A stretch of 64,000 nucleotides of DNA, taken from contig NZ_JBAFWT010000014.1 in assembly GCF_043195195.1 (NCBI RefSeq), positions 65,231 through 129,230 of the forward strand, read 5' to 3'. Of the stretch, positions 42,185 to 50,179 are shown one piece after another (the first letter of the stretch is position 1; the number at the start of each line of letters is the position of its first letter). The notes beneath the pieces were generated by a model. It was not told where the DNA came from and searched no databases. It saw nothing but the letters and a program-made list of their open reading frames with translations. The translations under genes were made by a program, and so were the position numbers. The DNA is from NCEH01 sp043195195 (GTDB lineage Bacteria; Pseudomonadota; Alphaproteobacteria; Rhizobiales; Xanthobacteraceae).

Positions 42185-42405
42185 CCTGTCGGTGGCAGGT
42201 CTCCTGGCTCGCGGATCGCCGTTCGCGGCCGCCTTCCCGGAAGGGGCGCTAGCGCCCTTCTCCAGTGGCTTTTCGGCCGGAACTCACCGCCTACAGTTGC
42301 GGGGGCAGCTGCGGCTATCGTCCGGAAAACCCGTGCGCGACCGCATTCCCTTTTCACCCGGCGGAAGCAGCAAGCCGCTCGAACCGGGACCATCGACGCC
42401 GACAC
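42185..42405 (-). promoter_or_regulatory. cobalamin riboswitch
   Basis: The minus strand carries the conserved elements of the AdoCbl riboswitch in order: CGGGTGAAAAGGGAA, then GCCGCAGCTGCCCCCGCAACTG, AAGCCACTGGAG (core), GGGAAGGCGG and the B12 box AGCCAGGAGACCTGCC at 42194-42209. It lies about 85 bases upstream of the DUF1636 gene and downstream of cmk. High cobalamin should repress DUF1636-cobW-cobN-cobG-cobH-cobI-cobJ. Confidence 0.96.
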
Positions 42406-42461
42406 TTAAGAACCGGTCAGGCCCGAAGTCAATGAACCGCATCGGACCCCTGTGCGCCGTC

Positions 42462-43127
42462 TCAGCTTTCGCCCTGCTGCGCCTCGGCGTGTTCCCCGGC
42501 CTTCTTTGCGGCGACGATTTCAAGTGCCGCCGCCAGCACGTCCTCGACGCCGAGGTGGGTGGTGTCCAGCAGGACGGCATCCGCGGCCATAACCAGCGGT
42601 GCGGTCGCGCGGTGCGAATCGCGTTCGTCGCGCTTGCGGATGTCCGCCAGAACGTCCTCGAAGGCGATGTCGCACTTCCGCTCCAGCAGTTCACGGTGGC
42701 GGCGGGTGGCGCGCACGTCGGGCGTGGCCGTGACGAACAGTTTCACCCGCGCATGCGGACAGATCACCGTGCCGATGTCGCGCCCGTCCAGCACCGCGCC
42801 GCCGGGCTGCTCGGCGAAGCGCCGCTGAAGCTCCAGCAGCGCGCTGCGCACCGCCGGCCGGGCCGCCACCACAGACGCCGCCTCGCCCAGTTCGCCGGTG
42901 CGAAGCTGTTCCGGGTCGAGGCTGCGCAGGTCGAGGGTGCGCGCGGCATCGGCGCTCGCCAATTCGTCGTCCAGCGTGCCATCGGAGAGGCAGCGGGCCG
43001 CCACCGCCCGATAGAGCAGGCCCGTATCGAGATGGGGCAGGCCAAGGGTGGCCGCGATGCGCCGGCCAAGGGTGCCCTTTCCGGATGCCGCCGGACCGTC
43101 GATGGCAATGATCATGGCGGCGCTCAT
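42462..43127 (-). CDS. cmk: cytidylate kinase
   Basis: This 221-residue nucleoside monophosphate kinase phosphorylates CMP and dCMP. The P-loop is GPAASGKGT (11-19); DGRDIGTVICPHA and RDERDSHRATAPL are family motifs of the CMP-binding and lid regions. The ATG at 43127 overlaps the aroA stop as ATGA, so the pair is coupled, a frequent order in alphaproteobacteria. ATG at residue 5 would remove four residues. Confidence 0.95.
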   Translation of the reverse strand: MSAAMIIAIDGPAASGKGTLGRRIAATLGLPHLDTGLLYRAVAARCLSDGTLDDELASADAARTLDLRSLDPEQLRTGELGEAASVVAARPAVRSALLELQRRFAEQPGGAVLDGRDIGTVICPHARVKLFVTATPDVRATRRHRELLERKCDIAFEDVLADIRKRDERDSHRATAPLVMAADAVLLDTTHLGVEDVLAAALEIVAAKKAGEHAEAQQGES

Positions 43128-44497
43128 TTCAGCACGGCGCCGAGGTCGCCCATCATGGGCACGAAGGTGGGGAAGGAGGTGGCGATGAAGCGCATGTCGT
43201 CCACCCTCACGCCGTCTCGCGCAGCAAAGCCCATGACGAGGAAGGCCATGGCAATGCGATGATCCATATGGGTGGCCACCGGCCCCCCGCCGACGACACC
43301 ATCGGGGCCGAGGCCGGTTACCAGCAGATCGTCGCCAAGGATCTCATGGGGTACGCCGCAGGCGGCGAGGCCGTCGGCCACCGCGGCCAGTCGGTCGCTT
43401 TCCTTCACCCGCAATTCGTTGAGGCCGCGCATGCGCGTGGTGCCGTGCGCAAAGGACGCAGCCACGGCGAGCACGGGATATTCGTCGATCATGGAGGGTG
43501 CCCGCTCCGGCGGAACGTCCACGCCCTTCAGGTGGGAATGACGCACGCGCAGGTCGGCGACGGTCTCGCCGCCCTCGGTACGCTCGGCGAGGGTCTCGAT
43601 GGAGGCGCCCATTTCCTTCAGCGTGGTGATGAGGCCGGTGCGCAGCGGGTTCATCATCACGTCTTTCAACACGATGTCGGAACCCGGCACGATCAGCGCC
43701 GCCACCAGCGGGAAGGCGGCGGAAGAGGGATCGGACGGTACGGCAACCGGTGCCGCCTTGAGGTTGGGCCGGCCCGCCAATGTGATTCGCCGACCGTGGG
43801 CGCCGAAAGGCTCCACGCGCACGTCGGCGCCGAAATGGGTGAGCATGCGCTCGGTATGGTCGCGGGTGGATTCGCGTTCGACCACCACCGTGTCGCCCGC
43901 TGCGGCGAGCCCCGCAAGGAGCACGGCGGACTTCACCTGCGCCGAGGGGACCGGGGTTTCATAGGTGAACGCCTTCAGCGCTGTGAGGCCCTTCAGGCGC
44001 AAAGGCAGGCGGCCGCCCGGGGCCTCCTCCTCGACCACCACACCCATGGCCAGCAGTGGATCCAGCACCCGCTTCATGGGCCGGCGGCGCAGGCTGGCGT
44101 CGCCGTCGAAGGTGGCGACGATGGGATTGCCGGCGACCACGCCCATCATCAGCCGCGCGCCGGTGCCGGAATTGCCGAAATCGAGCGGGGCGTCAGGGCT
44201 TTTCAAGTTTCCGGCGCCGAGGCCGACCACCCGCCATTCTCCCGCGCCGAGCCGCTCGACCTCGGCGCCCAACTGCGTGCAGGCTTTCGCGGTGTTGAGC
44301 ACATCCTCGCCTTCCAGCAGGCCGGTGATCCGGGTTTCGCCCCGCGCCAGCGCGCCGAACATGAGCGCCCGGTGCGACACCGATTTGTCGCCCGGCACCC
44401 GTACCGTCCCGCGCAGAGCCGGGGAGGGTCGGCTTTCGCCGGGAACGGCATTTTGCCCATGGCCATGGGCAGATGACTGTGCGGCGGCGCTGGACAT
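43124..44497 (-). CDS. aroA: 3-phosphoshikimate 1-carboxyvinyltransferase (EPSP synthase, class II-like)
   Basis: This 457-residue enzyme makes 5-enolpyruvylshikimate-3-phosphate in the aromatic amino-acid pathway. Its sequence follows the Agrobacterium CP4-type (class II) pattern closely: LRGTVRVPGDKSVSHRALMF, RITGLLEGEDVLNT, SAQVKSAVLLAGLA and RAPSMIDEYPVLAVAASFA. The phosphoenolpyruvate-site loop is GNSGTG (108-113). Gly111 stands where CP4 has Ala100, so the natural glyphosate insensitivity of CP4 is not predicted from this position. An extra 25 or so residues of low similarity precede the catalytic domain. Start ATG 44497. Confidence 0.94.
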   Translation of the reverse strand: MSSAAAQSSAHGHGQNAVPGESRPSPALRGTVRVPGDKSVSHRALMFGALARGETRITGLLEGEDVLNTAKACTQLGAEVERLGAGEWRVVGLGAGNLKSPDAPLDFGNSGTGARLMMGVVAGNPIVATFDGDASLRRRPMKRVLDPLLAMGVVVEEEAPGGRLPLRLKGLTALKAFTYETPVPSAQVKSAVLLAGLAAAGDTVVVERESTRDHTERMLTHFGADVRVEPFGAHGRRITLAGRPNLKAAPVAVPSDPSSAAFPLVAALIVPGSDIVLKDVMMNPLRTGLITTLKEMGASIETLAERTEGGETVADLRVRHSHLKGVDVPPERAPSMIDEYPVLAVAASFAHGTTRMRGLNELRVKESDRLAAVADGLAACGVPHEILGDDLLVTGLGPDGVVGGGPVATHMDHRIAMAFLVMGFAARDGVRVDDMRFIATSFPTFVPMMGDLGAVLK

Positions 44498-44689
44498 CGG
44501 ATGCTCCCAATTTCGGCGTGCGATGCCTCGCAAAGCGCGGCCGGCCGCCGTTCCAGGATGGATTGCATGCCGTCTAACACAAGCTCGTGCACGCTGGCCA
44601 CGCGGCTGATATGGATTCGGTGCTTGACAGGGGCATGGGCATTCGCCAATGGAGCACCCTCCTTTTGACAGCCCCCTAGGATCTTTGCC

Positions 44690-45097
44690 GTGGCGAAGCC
44701 AGAACTCGGCACCAAGCGCATCTGTCCTGTTACAGGGCGCAAGTTTTACGACCTCAACAAGGACCCGGTGGTGTCTCCCTTCACCGGCGAATCCTATCCG
44801 CGCTCCTATTTCGAGCCGGTCGTCCGCAGTCGTGGCGAAGCGGCGCGTGCCGCCGTCGTTCCGGTGGTCGCGGACGTGGATGAGGAAACCCCCGACGTCG
44901 AGGTGATCAGCCTTGAAGAGGCGGATGAGGAAACCGCAGGCGCCAAGGTGCCCGTGGACGATGTGGACGTCGATGTGGACGTGGACGACGACTTGGTCGC
45001 CGACGCCGACGACACTTTCCTCGAAGAGGATGAGGACGAAGGAGATGACGTCTCCGATTTGATCGGCGAGGGCCTCGAGGACGACGAAGAGACTTGA
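44690..45097 (+). CDS. FYDLN acid domain protein (TIGR02300 family)
   Basis: This 135-residue protein has a conserved N-terminal 50 residues (KPELGTKRICPVTGRKFYDL, then KDPVVSPFTGESYP) followed by a tail composed almost wholly of Asp, Glu and Val. The family is restricted mostly to alphaproteobacteria and has no known function. The single CP-x-TG could be a remnant of a zinc knuckle. Start is GTG at 44690. It is divergent from aroA and precedes the two tRNA-Ala genes, a recurrent context. Confidence 0.88.
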   Translation: MAKPELGTKRICPVTGRKFYDLNKDPVVSPFTGESYPRSYFEPVVRSRGEAARAAVVPVVADVDEETPDVEVISLEEADEETAGAKVPVDDVDVDVDVDDDLVADADDTFLEEDEDEGDDVSDLIGEGLEDDEET

Positions 45098-45105
45098 TAC
45101 GGTCT

Positions 45106-45127
45106 GCGGCCTGTGCTTAAAGGCCGC
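45106..45127 (+). terminator. stem-loop after the FYDLN gene
   Basis: GCGGCCT and AGGCCGC arms enclose 8 bases, 8 bases after the stop codon. The following sequence TCTCGC is only weakly T-rich. A second G/C stem (GGGGG...CCCCC) follows at about 45134-45152. Confidence 0.5.
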
Positions 45128-45247
45128 TCTCGCTGGGGGGCACGATTCCCCCTGGCATCCGTCGCGGGGTATCCCGACGCGCAATTGGTTCTTAATTGAC
45201 ATCACGTGTCACTTAAATGACCGCCTGCGCGCACCTCGCGATCCGGT

Positions 45248-45326
<79 letters not shown>

Positions 45327-45503
45327 CGTTTCCGCCGGCTCTGAAAAGAGATAAGGCTTTAAAGATTGCGGATCGTCTCAAGGTCCGCGCGCGCTCGGGG
45401 GCGTTCTTTCCCCGGGAACCGTCGCGGGAGTTCCCGACGCGCCAGCGCTTCGAATTGGGCGGTTTGCCCGCGGCGAGGTGGCAGCGCGAAGCTCGCGACC
45501 CGG

Positions 45504-45579
<76 letters not shown>

Positions 45580-45654
45580 ACTTTCGTTTTCCTGACGTTC
45601 ATTGGCCTTCGGGGCACGGCACGCTGCCGGTGCCGCCGGTTTCGGTGGCCTGGC

Positions 45655-46281
45655 TCAGACCTCCGGTCGCCACATGTGGAAGACCGCCTCGGGCGTCACC
45701 TCCACATAGCCGCTCGGTCCGCCGGCGCGCAGCACGGGATGAGCCTGCGCGGTCTGATAGATGCCGTCCTTCAGCAGGGCGCGGGCGATGTGCACGCCGA
45801 CCACCTCGCCCAGCACCAGCCAAGTTTCGATCTTCCGACCTTCCGCCGTCTCAAGCTGGATCAATTGGGTCAGGCGGCATTCGAACGAGACCGGGCTCTG
45901 TGCCACGCGCGGCACGTCGATGTGCCGGCTTGGTGCCGGTGTCAGCCCGGCCAAGGTGAATTCGTCCACCTGCGGCGGCACGGCCGCGCTGGTGACGTTC
46001 ATGGCCTCCGCGAGGGGGCGCGTCGCGAGGTTCCAGGCGAATTCGCCACGGGCCGCGATATTGGCGACGCTATCCTTCCAGCCCACGCTCGAGAAGCCGA
46101 TGATCGGCGGGCGGTAATTGAAGGCGTTGAAGAAACTGTAAGGCGCAAGATTCAGCGTCCCGTCGGTCGCACGGGATGAAATCCAGCCTATTGGGCGCGG
46201 GCCCACGATGGCGTTCAGCGGATCATGGGGCAGCCCATGGCCCTCGGCGGGCGTGTAGAAATACCAAGTGTCGGCGCTCAT
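45655..46281 (-). CDS. flavin reductase-like / FMN-binding split-barrel protein
   Basis: This 208-residue protein has the flavin reductase-like split-barrel of the DIM6/NTAB group, with NAIVGPRPIGWISSRATDGT, NLAPYSFFNAFNYRPPIIGF and KDSVANIAARGEFAWNLAT as the FMN-binding blocks. Such proteins bind FMN and pass reducing equivalents to partner oxygenases or act alone. It has no partner gene nearby. The start is ATG 46281, 152 bases from the divergent sensor gene. Confidence 0.88.
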   Translation of the reverse strand: MSADTWYFYTPAEGHGLPHDPLNAIVGPRPIGWISSRATDGTLNLAPYSFFNAFNYRPPIIGFSSVGWKDSVANIAARGEFAWNLATRPLAEAMNVTSAAVPPQVDEFTLAGLTPAPSRHIDVPRVAQSPVSFECRLTQLIQLETAEGRKIETWLVLGEVVGVHIARALLKDGIYQTAQAHPVLRAGGPSGYVEVTPEAVFHMWRPEV

Positions 46282-46433
46282 GGCGGGTGTTTCCTGCGAG
46301 GCGAACACCATAGAGCACAACGTCGATTCTTCCCCAGGGCGCGATGCTGGGCATCCTGGCTTTTCCCATCGCATCGTGTGGTTTGAAAACCGCCGTCGCG
46401 CTGGACTATGGTCGAGCGGGGCGGAAGCAGGGG

Positions 46434-48104
46434 ATGGATATGCAGATCGGCCTGCTGCGCTTTTGGCGCCTAACCAGGACGCAGGACAGGGGCCTTTTTC
46501 GCTTGGGGCGTCCCGTCGCCTTGGTTTGCATGCCGCTGCTCATCGTGGCGGCAGTCGCCTGGATCGACCGGGAGGCGGAACTTAGGAGCGCCCGCCAGAA
46601 GGTTGTCGCTACAACGCATGTGCTGTCCGAGCATGTCGGCGCGCTGTTCCTTTCCGTGGACTTGGCATTGGCCCAGGTGCGGGAAACGCTGGGCGACAGG
46701 GCACCAGCGGAGTTGCGCTCGGACGCGGACGTGCATCGCATTTTGATGGGGCTGGTCCGCCGCATGCCGCAGCTCGAACTGGTATTCGTGGCCGATGAGA
46801 ACGGGGGTCTGGTGGCGACGAGCCGGACCTTCCCGGCTCCCGAGCGGGATTTGAGCCAGCGAGAATTCTACCTCGCCGGCAAGGCGGGCCAGCAGGCGCT
46901 GCTGTTCTCCGTGCCCTTCCGGGGCCAGACCAGTCGGTCGGTCTCGTTCGCGATCAGTCGCGCGCTCTGGCGCGACGGGGTGTTCCGAGGCGTGGTTGGC
47001 GCCATCGTTTTCCCGGAATATTTTCATGCCTCCTACCGGGCCCTGCTGGCGCAGTCGAGCAGCGCTGCCATGGCCTTGGTGCGCAAGGACGGGACCTTGC
47101 TGCTGCGCTCGCCGGACTTGCGGGACGCCCCGGAGACGCCGACCCTCGTTCCCGACGTGAGAGAAGAGCGCAGCCGGCACGAATCGGGTCTTTTGACCGC
47201 CAGTGCGGTGATCGACGGCGATCAGGCGATTGTCGCCTATCGCGCAGTACCGGGCACCGACCTCACGATGGTTTACGCCGTGAGCGAATTCGATATCCTT
47301 TCGGCTTGGTACAAGCGGGCGACCGGATATGCGGTGTTCGCTGTCGCGTCCGCTATCGGAGTGGGGGCGCTCCTGCGTCGACGCAGCGGGTGGGATTGGT
47401 TGGGGCCAGGGCCAAGGGGCCGGCGTGGTGCCGCGGGCACCGATGCGCAGCATACCCTCGATTTGGCGGCGGTTGGCGCCGTCGACCGGGTTCTGACACC
47501 GGTGCTTGCCGACCTGACTTTTGCCGGGGCCCACGCCCGTCTCGACGGGCAGGAGCAGGAAGGGGATGACGCATTGAGCGGCGCGGCGCATGGCGTGCGG
47601 CTCGCCCAACGTCTGCTCGGCGCCGGTCGTCGCAGTACACTGCCGCGGATTGTCAACGTTCCCAACGTTCTGAATGGCGTGCGCCGCCTGTTGATCGGCT
47701 CCATCTGGCCGCCGATCGAGATCGTCGCTGTGGACGACGTGCGGGGATTAGATGCCTTTGTAGATGCCGCCCGGTTCGAACTGGCGATCTTGGATCTCGT
47801 CATGGGTATGAAACGACAAGCGGACGCCGGGAGCCAGATCCACCTGTCCGCCCAGCGCGACGTTGTTCGCAGTAGCGAGCAGGAGGTCGAGCCGGGGGAT
47901 TATGTGCTTGTCGCCGTACGTTCGATCCTCACCGCCGTGCCCGAGGAGAGCAGAAGCGCGGCGACGCGGATCGATGAGATAGCTGCCTTCGCCACGAGGG
48001 CAGGGGGTGGATTTCGCCTCGCCCGCACATCTGCTGGCCTTGAGGCGAAGCTGTGGATTCCGGCGGCCCTAAGCCGCCGCCAGGAGGCGCCCGGCGCGTC
48101 CTAA
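46434..48104 (+). CDS. membrane sensor with PDC/Cache domain and degenerate histidine-kinase region
   Basis: This 556-residue protein has TM1 at about 27-44 (LVCMPLLIVAAVAWID), a periplasmic double-PDC/Cache region to about 295 (including VFVADENGGLVATSRTF and DLSQREFYLAGKAGQ), and TM2 at about 298-314. The cytoplasmic part (315-556) follows the layout of DHp plus HATPase in DctB-like kinases (ALSGAAHGVRLAQRLLGAGR, then VNVPNVLNGVRRLL and EPGDYVLVAV). However the phospho-acceptor His, the N-box Asn and the DxGxG and GxGLG motifs are absent. I therefore read it as a pseudokinase. The start was chosen after GGAAG at 46423; ATG 46440 is an alternative. Confidence 0.75.
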   Translation: MDMQIGLLRFWRLTRTQDRGLFRLGRPVALVCMPLLIVAAVAWIDREAELRSARQKVVATTHVLSEHVGALFLSVDLALAQVRETLGDRAPAELRSDADVHRILMGLVRRMPQLELVFVADENGGLVATSRTFPAPERDLSQREFYLAGKAGQQALLFSVPFRGQTSRSVSFAISRALWRDGVFRGVVGAIVFPEYFHASYRALLAQSSSAAMALVRKDGTLLLRSPDLRDAPETPTLVPDVREERSRHESGLLTASAVIDGDQAIVAYRAVPGTDLTMVYAVSEFDILSAWYKRATGYAVFAVASAIGVGALLRRRSGWDWLGPGPRGRRGAAGTDAQHTLDLAAVGAVDRVLTPVLADLTFAGAHARLDGQEQEGDDALSGAAHGVRLAQRLLGAGRRSTLPRIVNVPNVLNGVRRLLIGSIWPPIEIVAVDDVRGLDAFVDAARFELAILDLVMGMKRQADAGSQIHLSAQRDVVRSSEQEVEPGDYVLVAVRSILTAVPEESRSAATRIDEIAAFATRAGGGFRLARTSAGLEAKLWIPAALSRRQEAPGAS

Positions 48105-48107
48105 CGA

Positions 48108-48182
48108 TCAGCGCAGCCCAAAAAAGGACAGAACAGCGATGACCACAACCACCAGACCGACGATATAAATGATGTTGTTCAT
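48108..48182 (-). CDS. 24-residue membrane microprotein
   Basis: The sequence MNNIIYIVGLVVVVIAVLSF plus FGLR is a single hydrophobic helix with a small basic end. AGGAG lies 8 bases before the ATG. I recall near-identical tiny proteins (MNNIIYIVGL...SFFGLR) in many alphaproteobacteria, but cannot name them. The gene is antisense-convergent to the sensor, ending 3 bases past its stop codon. It is too short for ordinary gene finders. No function known. Confidence 0.75.
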   Translation of the reverse strand: MNNIIYIVGLVVVVIAVLSFFGLR

Positions 48183-48373
48183 GAGGGAGGCTCCTGTTTG
48201 TGCGGATGCAGGGGCAACGTTCCTTACGGCATCGGGTTCCGTATGCTGAAGCCGCAGGTGACGCGCGCGCTCTTTGCAGGCCTTTTTTCGGCGTAAGCAG
48301 AGGCTCGACTTCCGTTGCGGATGTGTGGTTGAGAGGCGTCCTCGCAACGCCCGGGTATAGGATCGGAGCCCGT

Positions 48374-48931
48374 ATGCACCGCCCGTTTGGAATCGGCCTG
48401 TTGATGCTGGCCGTCTCTCTTTTCGCCGTGCCTGCCGTCGCATCGGAGGCCAAGTGCAAGTTCGGCGGCGGCTTTCAGGTGATCTCCCGCGCACGCACCG
48501 ACGCCGCCGGCGATGACATCATCGCGCGTGCGGTGCCAGCGAGCGCGGCGGGGCCATGCGTCTTCGCAAAAAGAAGCGGGGATATCGAGGTCAGCAGCTC
48601 CGACGCGGCGGACACCGTCATCGGGATTGGTGGCCCGATGCTTGTGTTGGATCGCGGCACCGGGCCCAGCCGGGAACTCGTGCTTTACGACCTCTCGACA
48701 CGCAAGGCGGCGCTGGTTCTCGCTTATGATGACGAGGTGCCGGTGAAGGTCACGGCTGCCGGCGTGACCTTTTCCGCCGTCACCGGCCCGGCGAACGCGG
48801 GCAATTGCCCGAAGTTCAAGCAATATGCCGCCAACGGGCTCGAAGCTGCGTTGGCGGTGGAGACGCATATTGCCTTCCCCGGCTTGACCCGCACCGAGAG
48901 CGGCAAGCCCCGCTGCATCGCCCGCCAATAG
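48374..48931 (+). CDS. secreted hypothetical protein
   Basis: The 185-residue product has a clear signal peptide (GLLMLAVSLFAVPAVASEA, cleavage about residue 26). The mature part of about 160 residues has four Cys (at SEAKCKF, GPCVFA, GNCPKF and KPRCIA), which could form two disulfides in the periplasm. GGAG stands 9 bases before ATG 48374. I do not recognise a family. It converges on the gene at 48943, only 11 bases from its stop. Confidence 0.65.
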   Translation: MHRPFGIGLLMLAVSLFAVPAVASEAKCKFGGGFQVISRARTDAAGDDIIARAVPASAAGPCVFAKRSGDIEVSSSDAADTVIGIGGPMLVLDRGTGPSRELVLYDLSTRKAALVLAYDDEVPVKVTAAGVTFSAVTGPANAGNCPKFKQYAANGLEAALAVETHIAFPGLTRTESGKPRCIARQ

Positions 48932-48942
48932 GCGGGTGGGAT

Positions 48943-49608
48943 TCAGCGCTCGGTGAAGAACGTCATGAGCACTTTGCCGTCATCGCCGGTGAGGCACAGG
49001 AAGCGGTGCACCTTGTCCGTCTTGTCGCGTTGGATATAGGCCTCGCCCATCAGCACGTGGCGGATCTTTTCGGTGCCCACGCTGGAGTCGGATTCGGCAA
49101 TGGTGAGCCCATCCATGTCGACGAAAATATCTTCGATGGACGGGGAGTGCTGCTTCAGCACGGCGAGTGCGCGTGTCTTGCAGGCAATGACCAGCACGGT
49201 GCTAGGGGAGGGGGCCCCCGCTTTTTCCTTGGGTACGTCCGCCGCGGTTCCGGGCGGCGCGGGAACTGGCGCGGGCTGCGGCAAGGGTGCCGTGGCCGCG
49301 GGGGGCGCGGCCGGTGTCTGGGGCGATGGAGCCTGCGTCATCTGCACTGGACCCGTCCGCCGGGCCGCCGCCTGGGGCTCGGCTCCAACCGGGGCGGCAT
49401 GCGCCGCCATCGCGCCAAGGCAGACCAGCGCGAAGGTGAGGCCCCGTGTCAGCGGCAGGGTAAAAGCGCCGGCGGAGAGAGATTTAGCCTCCGCCTCCGC
49501 GTTAAGCCTGCGAATTGGGCCTGAGGATCGATGATCAGCCCGGATGCCCCAGGGGTTGATAGACGAGCGGCACAGGTGACGCCAGATCAAGGCGGGCGGA
49601 GCTTGCAT
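48943..49608 (-). CDS. hypothetical exported protein with Pro/Ala-rich spacer
   Basis: This 221-residue protein has a hydrophobic segment at about 55-72 (LTFALVCLGAMAAHAAPVG) behind an unusually long, basic N-terminal region, then a Pro/Ala-rich spacer of about 50 residues and a compact C-terminal domain of about 85 (VLVIACKTRALAVLKQHSPS onward). ATG 49608 is preceded by GAAGGA, which supports the long N-terminus. The C-terminal domain is not recognised. Confidence 0.6.
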   Translation of the reverse strand: MQAPPALIWRHLCRSSINPWGIRADHRSSGPIRRLNAEAEAKSLSAGAFTLPLTRGLTFALVCLGAMAAHAAPVGAEPQAAARRTGPVQMTQAPSPQTPAAPPAATAPLPQPAPVPAPPGTAADVPKEKAGAPSPSTVLVIACKTRALAVLKQHSPSIEDIFVDMDGLTIAESDSSVGTEKIRHVLMGEAYIQRDKTDKVHRFLCLTGDDGKVLMTFFTER

Positions 49609-49689
49609 ATCTTGTCCTTCGTGCGTGGTCGGTTACCAACGCCCGAAGCGGCATTTTGTGCCGTGTCTGTTGTTCCGCCCGAGCCTTTA

Positions 49690-49977
49690 TCAGCGCTTTG
49701 GCTCGTCCTCGCCGTTTTCCTCTTCCCCGTCTTCCCCTTCGTCCTCGTCGTCCATGTCCTCGTCATCGGAGGGCGCGATCAAACGGTCCAGGCAGTCCAT
49801 GAATTCATCGCCGATCTGTTCGACGGTCTCGCTGTCGAGGGCGGGATCGCACGGCAGGACAAAACGTTGCTCGCCCTCATCGGTGGTGAGATCAAGGATC
49901 AGCGCGCTGGGCATATCCTCGGGATGGAGGAAGCTGATCCGCAGGCCGGTGAGGATCAGGGCGGGGATATCGGCCAT
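49690..49977 (-). CDS. small protein with acidic C-terminal tail
   Basis: This 95-residue protein has a folded N-terminal segment of about 70 residues (IPALILTGLRISFLHPEDMP, then LTTDEGEQRFVLPCDPAL) and a tail made almost entirely of Asp and Glu, ending DEPKR. GGAG is 7 bases before the ATG. No family is recognised, and it may be related in style to the FYDLN acidic protein only by composition. The divergent acyltransferase begins 200 bases away. Confidence 0.6.
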   Translation of the reverse strand: MADIPALILTGLRISFLHPEDMPSALILDLTTDEGEQRFVLPCDPALDSETVEQIGDEFMDCLDRLIAPSDDEDMDDEDEGEDGEEENGEDEPKR

Positions 49978-50179
49978 GGGGTGCTCCGGGACGGGTTCGA
50001 TGTGCCTGACGCACTTTGGCTCTGGGCGCTGGGTGCGTGGTGCGGGTTGCTGGACCGAGGAGGTACCACGATTTGACGCCGCAGGCACCGCGCGCATCGC
50101 ACAAGGTCGGGATCTGGCCGCTCACGGGCCGGCAGGCAGGTTGCGGGCGTGCGGGCGAGTGGCCTAAAGCATCGTCCCG

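Noticed and set aside
42462..42480. A terminator separating cmk from the B12 riboswitch
   Set aside because: I found no stem-loop with a T-tract between the cmk stop and the riboswitch start, so none is reported.
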